Notes: generated from the letters alone by a model not told the origin. Positions 40,303 to 53,480 are shown, numbered from the stretch's first letter. The stretch is DNA of 64,000 nucleotides from Terfezia claveryi (GCA_015179025.1 WHUX01000107.1:120619-184618), one strand, 5' to 3'. A program made the numbers and translations.

Positions 40303-41145
40303 TGTTACAGCTTAGGTAAGAGACCTACCCTTATTAGGGAATATCCCAATACCTAATTATGGCTGCTAACTGTAATAGCCTGATCAACCATACAAATGTA
40401 GGTAATATGTCTGAGATGGACAGGTATTGGTATAAGAAAGTATGTGACCTCTGAATATATTCTCATATATATACTCTCTTCTATAGATATCCATTAAGTT
40501 CTTATATTCTTTATTCATGTATTGTTATTCACTATATGCAAGCTTATCTCTTGTATGATAGCCTGACTATGATGCATTATAGTTTAAGCTACCTAATTAA
40601 TATATGTCAGACTGCAGGGTTCCTAAATAGGAAGCATGTTCCTATTCTAGGTAACCATTTGATGTCAGTACTACTAAGCTATTATAGGAAGTATTATTAG
40701 ATCTGATAAATGAGTTATTAGATCAATGCTTCTATATAAGCTACCGCTTTTACATATTTAATACAATAAGACCTAAGAGGTGTTCTAAGTCTATATATAG
40801 CTTTCATCAGCAAGAAAAAAGTGGCATCGGGATGCCAGGTGGTGTTTCCAGAAGATAAGATTGTCTCTTGTATCTTTTGTGTCTTTTGTGTTTCCTAGGT
40901 ATCTCCTAAGTGTCTTCTATGTGTCTCCTGATATCTCTTAGTATCTCCAGGAGACACCAGGAGACATTCTGCTAATTGTGGAGACACATCTTATCTTCAG
41001 TGGTATTACTGTCTCTAGAGACACTAGAGACAAATTATTTTCTTTTCTAATGTTACTTTTATAGAGTCTACGTTACACCCGAGTTGTGACTGCATTTATA
41101 TTTATACTTATCACCTATAACCTCTTTATACCTTTGCCGCCGACT
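40303..41145 (+). repeat. First part of the split 5' LTR of the chromovirus
   Basis: Matches 57118..57700 in order (GAGACCTACCCT, GCTGCTAACTGTAAT, CCTAAATAGGAAGC, GTTGTGACTGCATTTATA). The last 35 bp of the LTR lie at 49461..49495 beyond the Plavaka-like insertion. An extra 250 bp at about 40812..41065 is absent from the 3' LTR. Confidence 0.9.
40812..41065. mobile_element. Small insertion (about 250 bp) in the 5' LTR
   Basis: This segment is missing from the 3' LTR between AGCTTT and TTGAGTCTAC-like sequence. It is rich in GTCTC/GAGAC motifs (GTGTCTCCTG, CTCCAGGAGACACCAGGAGA, CTGTCTCTAGAGACACTAGA), giving several small palindromes. Inverted ends are not evident; it could be a decayed MITE. 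Confidence 0.5.
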
Positions 41146-42239
41146 TCTTCAGGAAAAAATATTTGGCGTCCGGATGCAGCACCAAGCATCCGGACGCCAT
41201 TTTGCATCCTGTGGGTCCTATGCATCCGGACGCCCTACTGCATTGCAACTCTGTCCAGACAACACTACTGCCACAGCTGTGTCTGGATAACCATCCGGAT
41301 GACACCATAGCCCCCGCTGCATCGGAATACAATCCTGACGCTATTCGTCATGGCATTTGTGTCAGACACTAATTATGTGCAAGCATTCCGTCTGGCGATC
41401 TGTCTCTATCTGTGTTACTCCCTAGATATCATGTATCTGATTTACGACATACATATTTGACTGCGCAATACTCTATATATATTCTATTCAAGTTCTTGTA
41501 TTGTTCTGCCAGCTATATCTTGATTATTCTTCTGCGAGCTACCGGGTTTCTAGTTTCCATCATGAATATCATTCCATGTATAGAGATCAATACGGTTATT
41601 AATAATATAAAGCTCTTGATCATGAATGGGGATGAGATGGGCCATGCCCTCTATGTTTGCAATTCTTGTTACCTGATTCTTCTTCGGCAAGCCGACGCAC
41701 ACCATGCCCTCTGGGCTATCTGGCATCGATGACCCAACTACTATCATTAGTGAAATATGTGCAAGGCAGTACGTATCGTTGTTTCCTACTTGCAGTTTGA
41801 ACATGGAATTTAGTTGGGCAGGAACCCTGCCGTCAAGTCCACCAGGGGCTTTCCCTAGTGCGGACTTGCACCATCGAATGAATACCCAGTCATGTCTTTC
41901 ATCTTGGTTTCAGAACTTACCTCCAGTGCACCGCAGATAGTGTAACATGTACCCATCATCATTGAATGTGGGAACCGTGACTTGGAGGGTGTTAAATACC
42001 TCCACCGGGGTATGTTGTAGACATGTAACATCGGATTCTAGGTCAGGGAACTAGGGGTAATTGTGTGCAAGAAAGGTGCTTGTAAGACTGAGTAGGTCAG
42101 GTAGCTGGTATAGTGTCTGCAATGTTTGTAGATTATGTATATCTGTGGTATTTATCGGCCCTTGTAACTTATGTCTGGTCTGGTCAGGGGCAGTATCTCT
42201 CGGCAGATGTATACCTCACGTTGTCGGATGAAGGATAGT

Positions 42240-44735
42240 TCATATTTCGTTAGGTATATGGGGAAGCTCTGTAACCCTTTGGGCAATATTCTTCTCATGC
42301 ATGGTGAAATTGTGTGCTCGCGTATAGGTTTGAATCACTTGAGGTACCGCATTGACATGATTGCGCCGCCGGTATCCATTCTTGAGAGGCTTATATAAAG
42401 CCTCACAGATATTTGTCAAAAATTGCAGCAGAGATCCATATTCTGCAATTTGATCCGCAAAATGCGAAATCAAATGCATTTTTGGAAAATTGTAGTGCGC
42501 CCCACTGGTCAGCATGTTATGGACCAATTCCTCTGCCTCTTCCTGTAGCTCCTGCTGTAGCTTCCGCCGTTTTGTTTGGGTCGCTGGACATGATTTATCT
42601 GACGCAAGCAGTCGGAGATGTTCTGCATAGAGGTCTTTCGATGCCAACGTTACTGCGGCTTTAGAGGACTTGGATGCTTGAAACCGAAGAAATAGTTCCT
42701 TGTATTTGTGGAAGTCCTCAAGATAATCCTTCATTGATTGGATCATTCCCAGGGTGTGGACCTTGTACTGTGCAATTAGGATAAAGTCGGTGATATACCT
42801 AATACACAATATTGTCTTATAGCACGATGCTTTATGTCGGGTTGCAAGAGCAGGGGCATCGGAGGTCCGACTGAGTGCAGCAGCAAATACTGCCAAAAGT
42901 ACCCATAGTAGGTTCCGTATTTCTTTCCCTTGCCATTGGAAGACAGATCAGTATGCTTTGTTTGGTCTCATAAACTCCGGAAATAGTGGCAATCGGGACC
43001 AAATGTGATTGAAAACCATAAGGCATCCGACGTGATCCAGGAATTCCTGGATCTATTTCATAAGTGTTTTAGCATCCCTAGATACAGCGTGCGCAATGTA
43101 TCCCCATGAACAAGTGTATGGGGTTTGAGGTTGGGGATATGCCAAAGGGCATTATTGATCTGCTTGACTCCGTCGGGTTATAGTACGGCCTGGTTGGACT
43201 TGCGGTATGCGTTGGCATACCGGGAGTGTTGCCGGGGGTTGTGTGGCGTATCCGGGAGGTCTCCAAATTTATTTGGGGGGGCAATACAAACTGGGTATCA
43301 ATTGGTGAGAATGCCATGAATTATGACATTCTCCATATGATCAACCAACCAGGCAGAGAGTCTAGGTACACATTTGCGTACCTTCTCATTACAGCAGACT
43401 ATTTCTATCCCTTCCTGACATCCTGCGTCGGCCAGAGGGCTGAGGATGGAACTTAGAATCTCATATGTAACCTGGAGGGCGTCCAATTCCTGTGCTTCGA
43501 CTGGGTTGCCAGCAATCTTGTCGAGATGCTTAGGGGGGATGGGTAATAGTGCAATTGGGATCCAAGCATTTATAGTTGGTTTATTGTATATGGTGGACTT
43601 GATGTTCCCTATACTCATGTATAGGGGCCACAATTTCTTGTCCCTAGAAAAGTTTGTAAAATGGGTCTGGTCTGATGCCAAAAGGACGGGGACCAGTGTA
43701 GACCTGACGGGAATAAGCTTCTATAAGACGTAAGCAAGGAGCCATGTAAGGATAATTAGGGATTATACCTGTTGCTCCCACCATTAGGTTGCGGTGTTCA
43801 TCTCAGAATATATTCGGTCATTATCCTTGTTAAATAACCTCACCGGATCCCAGACCATATAGGTTACAAATGCTCTCTACTGCAAGAGATATTTAATGCA
43901 ATCTACTATGTTCCAATAGTAGAAATCAGACTTCGGACAGAACACATATTGTACAGATCCTGTGGTCCACTCAGGATCCGCAACCATTTTGTCCATTTGC
44001 TTCCATAACGTGTACCTCGATTTAAATGAGACCTTTGACGTCAGACTAACGCCAAGCGTGCTCAGCAATAAGTCGTCATGGAAGAAACCATCAATCCTGT
44101 GCTTTGGAACCTTGCTAAGGGTGAAAAAGTGGGCAAGCTTATAATCCCGTATGTTGAAAAATGGATGGAGGTGATTGTACCTAGCTGAGCGCTGATTCAC
44201 AAATGGATACTCACGTACAGGCTGTCCAGCCTGATATCTAGCAGAAGGCCGCCTAGTAATGTCGGTGGTGTATGGACATCCATCAGTAGGGGGGTCGGCG
44301 GCGGGGTCAGCAGTTCCGGGAATTGGTTCTGCATCAGACTCATTTCCGGAGTCTTCAACCTCATCCTGCTCCACCTCCTCAAGGCCGGGACCGTCAATGT
44401 TATCCTCTTCAATCGGCAAAAATATTTGTCAAGTTCCTGTTCAAATTCATCAAATTCAGGAATGCCTCCGTAAAACCCTTCAGCTTCAACAGTTAGATAT
44501 CAGCAATGCTTCAGCAAGAAGCCTCACCTTCGTAGGTCAATCCTTCGCCTGGTTGTTCACCTGATTTTTCGAGGGAGGTCTTGGTTTGCTGCAGACCGTA
44601 GGTTGGCCGACGTGTAGGAGGGGTGAATGTCTGTCCGACTTTGTTGCGATGTTTGTATTCTAGATGATTAGAATATGCACCTTAAGAAGCATACTTACTA
44701 TTACACCAGGGACAGTAGGTTTTGGTGGTGTTCAT
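42240..44735 (-). pseudogene. Plavaka-type transposase (CACTA-related), disrupted
   Basis: Starts near 44735 with MNTTKTYCPWCN, a Cys-pair zinc motif usual at the N-terminus of this family, followed by probable small introns. The block at 43877..44419 has an acidic start (MPIEEDNIDGPGLEEVEQDE) and then YNHLHPFFNIRDYKLAHFFT and FHDDLLLSTLGVSLTSKVSF. At 43298..43681 KLWPLYMSIGNIKSTIYNKP and AWIPIALLPIPPKHLDKIAG form the most diagnostic segment of Plavaka transposases (L.P.Y..IGN.......KP). At 42240..42896 a C-terminal domain reads FPKMHLISHFADQIAEYGSL and NICEALYKPLKNGYRRRNHV, also family-typical (H....KP...AYR.SN). The frame is broken at least twice, so the copy is probably inactive. Confidence 0.7.
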
Positions 44736-45465
44736 TTCGGTGGTTATGTAATTTCACGTTGTCTTTGGTGAGTGGTATTGTTGGTGAGTAGTGTCGAAGT
44801 GAAGTTTATATTAAGCTTATCAGGAGTTTACCTAGAGCCATCAGGTTTGGACATAAATAAGCTATATGTTAGTTGGCAAATATAAAAAAAAAAGTCAAAG
44901 ACTGAGTACAGAATCGAACATGTGCATTAGATACCTACTTAAAAAAAATTTAATCACATAATAAAAACTTAACTAATGTACCACAACTCATAATATGTAA
45001 AATTTATTATAATGCGTTCCATATAGAATGCTGCTCCATGAATCTCGATATTTATTGTATTCAAAGCAAAGTTGTTTGTGTTATGTATATTCCTATATGC
45101 GGTGCATACTAGAGTATACATTTGTAGGCCAAGCATGTCCTAGGATGGCCTAGTGCCGTCGGGTTTGAACATGACCTGGTACTTGCATTTCTTTACGTTT
45201 TAAAGTTTGACCACTAATGGTCATATTCTCCAATGAAGCCATCGGAAATGTAGTATAAGAGATCCGGTGGACCCCGTTTTGTAGTTCTATCATTCCTATG
45301 TACTTAGTATCCACTTCAGCTTAACGAGACTACTTCAGCTATCACAGCCACCTTTGCATTGACCGCAAACACCAAGAAGAACTTATTTCCCTATACAGTA
45401 ATCTCTAACTCTCACCCGACGCATGTAGGCTAATACGATACATACTCAGGGATAATTCAGTGAGA
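44736..45465. promoter_or_regulatory. Divergent promoter interval inside the Plavaka-like element
   Basis: This gene-free, AT-rich 730 bp separates the transposase start from the plus-strand gene and presumably drives both. No specific site recognised. Confidence 0.4.
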
Positions 45466-48400
45466 ATGGTTACTCCGAAAAACTTAATTCAGAATGCAAA
45501 GACTGACTTAGGGTGGGACACCCGAGATGACGATTACACATCGTGGTGCAATGCTGTGAAGGACTATTGTGCGCAACAATCAATCCGAAGCTGGGCTTGG
45601 TAGCCACAATGAAAAGGATGCTCTGGTTATTGTGGCTTGAAACTTCACTGGGATGTGAGTACTATGAGAAATCGACTAGCTGTGGGTTCCGAACACTACA
45701 AAAAGGCACTAAAAGTACTACTCCAGGATTGCTTCAAAAAGTGCTCCAAGACCATGAAAAATTTGGCGATCAAGCAAGCTCATAAGAGGGCACAGCCTGA
45801 TAAGAACTCTGATACAGAGGATGAAGTGTCTGATGGCGGCGAAGCCCCAGGGACTGCCGTGGCTTTCTGGGTGGGTGACCTAAGATAGGAGGGCATAGGG
45901 ATATCAATGGGTGGATTTGGGATGTGAGGAATAGAAGAAATATGGGGGTTATTGAGAATAAGACTCTAATGGTATATGGAATATAGTGAAAGCTGATGTT
46001 CCTACGATAGAAAAGTGTGCTAAATTTTGGGAGCACTTGAGGACCCCATGGCTCCCATCCTGATATTCCCAGCAGACTATATGAGTCTGAATTCTGATGC
46101 ACAAGTAAGGGCTTTCTTACGAATAACGCAAGCAAAACCAGTGCGTATATTCGTTCTACTGCATTCCGTGCCCCAAGAGCCAACACTCCCCCCCCACTGG
46201 AGCCAAACCATACTTCGATCTGGACAGATTTGACCTACTAAACAAATATGATGATTTACAGAGGATTCCTACACCAATGTATGCAATATTGCTGGAGTCC
46301 GTCGGCGCCACATGCCAACAAGAGACCACACATTTGAACAACGAAAGCATGAACTACGTGCAAGAGTGGCCTGCCAGGAAGAAACCTAAGGGAAGTAAAG
46401 AGGGAGCATAAGCGCCTCTTCCCTAACACCGGCATCATCGACTCGATAATGAGGATTACTGCTACATTCAGTACCTCAAACAGCCCAAATGTACCACTGG
46501 TCCGCAACTCATCAAGGCACGTCAAGTTGTACGTGCAGGGCGTTGGGCTACCCAGTTAAACTGACATCTCGGAGTTGACAATTTGTGAGCAAAGTTCGTA
46601 GGTTGAATGCAGCCCAACACACATGGGACGTTAAATGGTTAGTACACTCTACCCTCATGCCCAAATCTGCTACACTAACTCCTGGAATTGCGAGCTAACC
46701 CACAACATATAGCATAGGTGACTTTGTACATCGGGAGTTAGTCTGGTCAGCGGAATTTCTTTATGGTTGGTTCATTTTTTTTTATAGTTAGTCGGGTTGA
46801 TTATAGTTAGTTTTTTTTTTTTTTGGTAGTCGAGTTCTTTTGTAGTTAGTCGGGTTTTAGTATAGTTGAGTCGGGTGTTTCTCAAGATAAGAGATTAGAT
46901 GAGTATTTCACCCATTAACTACTTCTCGTCCACCCTCGCCCCTACATTTCCTTTACATCTAACATCCAAATTTACAACTTCACACATCCAACATCCCCAC
47001 GTACCCCTGTCCCCTCCCTACCTATCCCCTCCCTGTCCCTCCCTGTGCCCTTGTCTTCTATCCCTTCCTCTAGTTTACTTGCATAATGTCCCGACGCTCC
47101 AAGGAGTCAACTGACAGCAAACAGTTACATCCTCTTCATTTCAGGAGGACACCGAAGGGAGGATGATGAGGATACTGTATTACAGCCTCCCCATCTTGCT
47201 CTGTCTTCCAAAAGACTTGCTGAGTCAGATGAGGACGTCCAGCCAGAAAACTTCGAATCGATTATGGTGCACCAAAGACACCACGTTCTGCAGCACACCC
47301 ATCGAGTTCTGCAGCACACCATTGAGTTCTGCAGACATCCATCGAGTTTAAGGCAGCGAGTGAGTACCACCCCCACACCTAAATTAAGATGAGCCTGCTA
47401 ACCATGATGTATATAGTCCTCGCCACCGCCACTCTCTACTGGCAGAGGGCAGCCACGTACCTACCACACTGAGTCTAGTGCCAGTGACATGCCAAGTGAT
47501 ATATTCAGCTTGAACTCAAAAGGCCATACTCAGGAGGAAGAAGAGCTTGGACTACAATCCAGAAGCCACCTTGCGTCGGGCCCAGATCCCGCTCATTTTT
47601 CTCAGTTCCTGATGAATACAAGGAACTGGTCTGTCGAGCTGCCTCCTATGTACGGCATTATACCCTTTTCGGAAATCCAATGCTCAATGCAGAGGAAATC
47701 CAACAATTATTATCTGTAACTTGGGTCAAGGCACAGGAGGAAACTGGCGAGACACTACCACGCCTGAAAATTGCAAGTACTCATGTATGTAATACTCCCT
47801 ATGTGTGACATCGGATGGTAATCTAAACTATCACAGCTCCACAGCATCCACTCCCGAACTCACTCACATCTTGTTTACGAATGTAAACACAGTATTGTGG
47901 GGTCTTCGGGTTGGACAAGCTGCCCCAACATGAGGTAGCTCAGCGGGTGAGCTATCTCCTATTCCAGGATCGGTTAATCTGTTGGCAAGACAGATGAGAG
48001 GTAAAGCTTCCTTCTTGCGTCGTAAGTTTGACATATTTAACCTGTCTAATACTCATGTAGACCCACCAAAAGTATTTCCGAGGGAGCGAAATAACAGAAA
48101 TCATTTTCTGCAAATATTTCTCTACTCTCAAGCAGCAGGGGAACTGCAATGAATCCTTCTTTGATGCTATCAATGAAGTCTTCATTTGCCTGGTGACCTC
48201 GGCCATGCGACATTGCCTCAAAGCATGGATGACCAGGGTGTATGTTGAACCTCCGAGTGCGACAAAATTCAAATATTATTCAACCATCAGTAAGTATTTC
48301 TAATCCGACATAGGCAGCTCACTTTCTGACGCGTATAGCAATGTACCAACGGTTTTTGGCCACCTAGAATGCCCACCCAAGGAGAGTACATATGCTCCTA

Positions 48401-48754
48401 TTGGCGGCCATAAAGGCCGATATACGCACATGTTTGGCTGCTGCACAACAAAAAGGGTGTCTGGAATTAGACCAGCCTATAGAAGTTGGTGATACCTCAG
48501 CCTTTGAGGCCGAGCTTATGCAGGAACTTCTCCAAGCGACCCGAGCAGCTCGCATTACATGGCAACGGATTCCCGATGCCTTCCACCAGCAGGTCGACCA
48601 ACGTGAGGAGGAAGACCACTCTCGTAAGTTTACATCTTTCTATACTCATAACTCCTCAGAAAAGGCCAATTCTAACTCACATATGGAAACCGATGTGGAA
48701 GCCGCAGAACACGAGACTGATAATGAACTTGAAGAGGAGACAGATGATAACTGA
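45466..48754 (+). pseudogene. DUF6532-like gene carried by the Plavaka-like element, disrupted and multi-exon
   Basis: An ATG at 45466 starts MVTPKNLIQNAKTDLGWDTR and, with two stops in frame, continues LKLHWDVSTMRNRLAVGSEH and KVLLQDCFKKCSKTMKNLAI to about 45888. More frame-consistent sequence lies at 46027..46233. The best-conserved part is 48061..48290: THQKYFRGSEITEIIFCKYF, then FFDAINEVFICLVTSAMRHC and LKAWMTRVYVEPPSATKFKY. F..IN..FICLV.SAM..CL corresponds to the core of DUF6532, a fungal domain of unknown function. It is preceded by LICWQDR and an intron ending TCATGTAG at 48060, and followed by an intron (about 48291..48341, ending GCGTATAG). The last exon ends with acidic EAAEHETDNELEEETDDN. 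The same core recurs at 59.8-60.0 kb. Confidence 0.45.
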
Positions 48755-49460
48755 ATAACTCTGGAAATATCATACCACAATATATATGACATGGCAGCAT
48801 TCTGGCCTTTTTTTTTTTTTGGCTTCATGATTTTTCTTTTTCTTACTATACATGCATGTATAAATATACATTTTTTGTGAATGGATTAGGTACTTCAAGT
48901 ATGAAATAAAGGCAATATCAGAGTAGAACTAAGTACAATAGTGGATGCACACACGGGATTCACCCGCTTGGTACGCAGGCAGTCCCGCCGTAGCATATCG
49001 GGGACCCAGTGTTTGTGGCGTGAGATCTGAGCAGACCAGAGTTGAAGACAGGTAGGCATTTGTGCAAGCATTGGGGAAGAGTACCCAATAGACCTATGGA
49101 GTTAGTGATGAAGTTCACAAGTGCGACGGCGTCAAGATGGATCTGCAATTTGCTACAGTGTCATGAACGGTTCTACAATTCAGATTGACATCAGGGATCC
49201 AGGAGGACCGTGCATAGACATCAAAGGCTTGGGTTCACCGACAAGTTGCGTCGGGACAAGGCTTCTAAGCAGAGTTGTGTCCCAGGCACAGGGCCTCCTG
49301 CCAAGCAATGGTGTTGTATATTAGGCGTAAGAGCACTGTTAGAATGCGTCTGGATGCTTATGCGCTGAGCGTTTGGCATCCTGATCTTGAGTTTGTCTCC
49401 CAAGCATCCTGTGCATCCCATGTGTCCGGATGCACAGGACGCAAATAATATTTTTGGTGA
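48755..49460. other. Right subterminal region of the Plavaka-like element
   Basis: No gene seen. It has a poly(T) run at 48810 and, from 49345, repeated CATCCGGA/GCGTC motifs mirroring the left end. Confidence 0.5.
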
Positions 49461-49639
49461 TGTTGTATACTCGTAGTTACAGCCTACCTGTAACATTACA
49501 CCCCTTGTTTATAATACCTTATAGACATTACTAGTGACACTAATATGTCTATGCTTAGGAGACTGCTCAGTACTGGGTCTAATGACCACATAGCTGATAA
49601 TTATAATACTAGTGTCACTTAAACCTAGCAACAAGTTGA

Positions 49640-50171
49640 GGATTTTATCCAATGCCAGTACTTATCTATTTAGAGTCCACTCTCACTACAAGACACTTAG
49701 GGACCTCATCAAATAGAACTACCAGTCTCCATGTCCACTTCCTCAGAAGAACCTATTATTTAATTAGTTATGCTCTCAAGGTCATGACTACTATTCTCGA
49801 GCTCTACATAACTAGGACTATCTCAGAAGGGCAAGCAACTAGTATTTCATCGCCAAATACTAGCACCAGACTCCTTTGCAACTATAAAGCTCCTCAAGCA
49901 GCTAGAAGAAGAGAAAGAAGCACTTTTACAAGAGGTTTGCAAGGTTTAGGTAGTACAACAATCCAATTCCCCTTTTATTCAGCGAACAGTAGCTGATATA
50001 CAGAATACAGCTAACGCTGCTACTGCTAGACAAGCTAAGTTGTCAAGTGATATGAGTGCTGCACTCACTCAGATACAAGATTTAATCCTTAAAGGACAAA
50101 ATATTCAAGCCGACAAATTCAGAATTGTCCACTACAATATCGGATGGCTAAGAAATCAAGCCGAACAATAC
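49640..50171 (+). pseudogene. Chromovirus gag, 5' part
   Basis: The reading includes LLKQLEEEKEALLQEVCKV and then RTVADIQNTANAATARQAKL, SSDMSAALTQIQDLILKGQN, a coiled-coil-like, Ala/Gln-rich stretch typical before the capsid. It is interrupted by stops and then by the pogo insertion at 50172. Confidence 0.5.
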
Positions 50172-50173
50172 TA

Positions 50174-52419
50174 GAATCCGGCACTGGGTTTCCGCTCAAT
50201 ACCGAGTTTCTGCTTACTTGTATATATTTCAAATAATATACATAAAATAAGGGCAGATGCTATTTACAGAACCTAAGAGACTGCCTGATGTAACTAATAG
50301 ATGGTGGAGGCATACTAGAGAGCTGGCGTTAGATGTGGGGTGTCCTAGGGTTGGTTGAGGGGCCAGGGGTCAGCGTATTGGAGGGAGGGGGGAGTGCTGG
50401 CATAGTGAAGATAGGTGATTCTGAACCATTGTCAGACTCATTCTCGATCTCATAGTAGCTAGAGGAGTCACTGGGAATGTCGATTGGACTGGCTGCTTTT
50501 TGAGGTTTGGTTCGGGAGCATTTAGTAAGATGTCTTTGATGGGATGTCTTAGCTGCACTCTTGCGTAATTTTGATGTCTGTGCACGCTGGTGTTTAGCAG
50601 CCTCTTGCGTAGCCTTTTTCATAGCCTTTTTCAAATCTGCCTTCTCTTGTGCTTGATAAAGACTTGCAATTTCCTGACCATCAAGTATATGTCCTAACTT
50701 CAGCTCTTTCTTGCCTAGATGATACCCATCATGCTCCGCATTTTTTGAATTAGCTGCCTGCCACTGCTCAAATGTTTGTTGAACCAACTATTGATCTCGC
50801 TCTCGAGCAATCCCAAATCATGATAGTAGATCTACCAAGTTCTCTAATATATGCTCACGAGCTTCTGAATTAGTTTCCTGTACTAGTAGAAGCTTCTATT
50901 GGCGAACTAAATGAGTTATTTAACTAGAGTTCTTTAGTGTTGGAGGTGTTAGGTTAGCTGCAATAGCTGCTGGAGGGATTTCTGTATGGAGTATTTGTTG
51001 TTTAGTCAGGAGTTTATTCAGAACAACTCGAGGATTAAATAGATATAGCCCACATGTCTCAAATGCCTTCATAATAGATGACTGTATATAAGTAGCTTGT
51101 TGTGCTTGTAGGTATATTAGAAGAAAGTTGCCTTTGTGAATACCATAAACCCCACGTCGAACATAATCATCTACTGCTTTGCTATAATGATATTGTAAAG
51201 GTCCAAAGAGGCCAATATCTAAAGGCTGTAGGATATGTGTAAAGTGTGGAGGAAGACAATATAGAGCAATCTGATATATATCATAATACTCTATAAACTC
51301 CATTGTAATATGAGAATAATGCCTACCAAGAATTAGCATTCTCTACTCCTCATTTGCAATATTTTGAGTATGAAGATCAAAAATATTCTCTACCTAATCT
51401 AAACTTAATGCTCAATCTGTCCATCCTTTAGGAGAATATGTAAAACAAAATGCCTTAGACTTTGTAACATGACCAGTAAACTAATGCTATCCCATATAGT
51501 GGTTAGCTCCTTTATATATAATAAGAGAAGCTAATACTCATCCATCTATAGATATACACACTATTACAGTAAGTAGCTCTCGATTTCCATCATCCATTAT
51601 TTTAAACCTTCATCCTTGATATATATATATTACCTTAGACCGTTCTACCAATCCCATCAAAAACTCTTTTTCATTTATGTTATATATATTCTATTGCTAA
51701 ATCTTTTTAGATACCATAATTCATTTAATCTTAGTAAAGTGATCTCGAATAATGTGTGGATCCTCCGCCTCTACTCAACTCCACTCTAGAAGGCTAGTTG
51801 ATTTTATTGCTAGCTTTGGATGTCAATTTAAAAACTATGTAATCTTATTCTCTCCAATAGTAGCTCTAATAATTAATTCTGCTGCTTGTCTAACATGCTC
51901 TATATATGGTGGAAAACCACAATTCTCTAGATTCTGTATCCACCGTACTACAGACTTTTTATCTGTAGGTATCAACAGCTGTTGATTGGAGTGAGCGGCA
52001 AAATAAGGTTTTGCACCCTTTTGTCTTCTACGTAATATCGAGTATGGTATCATGAATGCACTTTCAGAATCTCAAAGTGACATAGTACTAGCTTGGATTG
52101 CATTCAGCACCTTCTGCATAGTGTCTTCCTACTGTACTTAAGCCTTTGCAGCTTCTTCTATAACTTTGATATGCTTCATCTATATAACACTAATGCTGTT
52201 AGTACCTCAACACTATACCTATACATATGATACTTACATTATATATAACGCTTCTATATAGTCTGGAGGATTGGGTACTAGCGCTATGAGGAGGACTGTT
52301 AATTTTCTATGCAAGAATACTTGCTCTGCTTTCTTATTTGAGATATTATCAGCCACAAAAAAAGCAAAAAAAGGCATAAGCAGAAACCTAGTGGTGAGCA
52401 GAATCCTGGTGCCAGATTC
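50174..52419 (-). mobile_element. pogo-type DNA transposon inserted in the chromovirus gag region
   Basis: Terminal inverted repeats of about 45 bp start GAATCCGGCACTGGGTTTCC (50174) and, inverted, GAATCTGGCACCAGGATTCT (from 52419), both including GGTTTCTGCTTA-like inner sequence. TA flanks both ends (50172..50173 and 52420..52421), the duplication expected for pogo/Tc1-mariner elements. Differences between the arms are mostly transitions. Confidence 0.85.
50329..52170 (-). pseudogene. pogo-type DDE_1 transposase, RIP-damaged, second catalytic aspartate lost
   Basis: From the N-terminus: a helix-turn-helix part (MIPYSILRRRQKGAKPYFAA), then a CENP-B/Tc5-type block KSVVRWIQNLENCGFPPYIE (51835..52053). 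The first catalytic part is NIYNINEKEFLMGLVERSKV. At 50920..51339 LILGRHYSHITMEFIEYYDI stands where the family has L(I/L)(L/V)DGH.SH, so the second catalytic Asp is missing. ALYCLPPHFTHILQPLDIGL follows. The C-terminal tail (50329..50787) is Lys-rich, then acidic. About a dozen in-frame stops lie between these blocks. Confidence 0.8.
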
Positions 52420-52429
52420 TATCTCTACT

Positions 52430-53480
52430 ATAACTGACGATTCGGGACTATAGAAAACCGTTTCAATGGAATGGAGAACCGACTTACTTAGCTAGAAGGA
52501 CAAGTGCTTGTACCACGACCTATCCCACTACACAATGGCCTCACACAACAATTGGAATAAGCAGCAGGAAACCCACCACTATCTCTACCGATACTTCAAC
52601 CTGTAGGACCACTACGAGATCCTACTCTACTATGACCACTAATGCCATCAGTACCACTAATGCTACCAGCACAGGTTGCAGGAAAGGCACCTTCTCCTAC
52701 AAAATTTAAGGGTAAATGAATACAATTAGAAGGCTGAATCCTTCAGATAAATGATTATTTTCTAATTAGCCTCATCCGAAATGAAAGTCAGAAGCTTACT
52801 TATATTGGTCTATGTTTGGAATGGAAGGCACTGAATTAGTGAAAGGCTAATAAGATAAGTTACACTATTTAGAATGAGGCAAAGAAGGCTATAAAAATAT
52901 ACTATAAGGACCTCTATTAGGGAGATCGATCTTATCAAGAGATAACATAGCTGAAAAAAACAGGATGTATTATCATTTATCTCATGGAAATTGACTGACT
53001 TGATATTTATGCTAAAATCTTCGATACATAGATAATTAATATAGTTATCTCTAACCTTCCTCATAACCTCCGAGTATCAATAGCCTACTATAAGCAGCTT
53101 TGACAACAACCTGCTCTTTAAAGACAGAAACTTATCGAGATGGATGTTATTAGTACTGAATTCCAAAGCTGTAACTGCAATCTCCCTCCTACTCAACCAG
53201 CATCAAAGAAACATATATTTGAGGAACAAATACAACCTCAAAGTAGAGTACCTTCTACTACCAGGACAAATACAAGGGACCTATGAATACACAAAGCAAT
53301 ATGAGATGCAAGGATGCGAGAAGGAAGGTACTTATCTTGTAGATATACTGGTCATCGAGCGGCTAAGTGTACTTGCGGAAAATTAGCTACTAAACTCTCC
53401 TCTAAGCCAAAAAATACCACTTCTACTAGTCAGGCACTAGTACTTACCAATAAAAAAGCTTGAACCGATAAAAGACAACT
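52430..53480 (+). pseudogene. Chromovirus gag, 3' part with zinc knuckle
   Basis: After the pogo insertion the frame resumes with capsid-like sequence (INDYFLISLIRNESQKLTYI, then ISNLPHNLRVS) and ends near a degenerate zinc knuckle at about 53325-53390, CRYTGHRAAKCTCGKLA (CxxxGHxxxxC). Stops are frequent. Confidence 0.55.

Larger units (their letters stand above)
41146..49460. mobile_element. Plavaka-like DNA transposon (8.3 kb) inserted in the chromovirus LTR
   Basis: Boundaries come from comparing the two LTRs: the 3' LTR continues GACTTGTATAC where the 5' LTR is interrupted. Imperfect inverted ends read TTCAGGAAAAAATATTTGGC on the left and, inverted, ATCACCAAAAATATTATTTG on the right. Inside each end, G(C/T)GTCC.GGATGC and CATCCGGA motifs recur several times (41164-41330 and 49345-49440) as subterminal repeats. 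The element has two divergent genes: a minus-strand Plavaka-type transposase and a plus-strand DUF6532-like gene. Confidence 0.75.

Noticed and set aside
47952..48272. A 106-codon minus-strand frame
   Set aside because: It lies opposite the DUF6532-like core, whose conserved plus-strand motifs and flanking introns are better supported.
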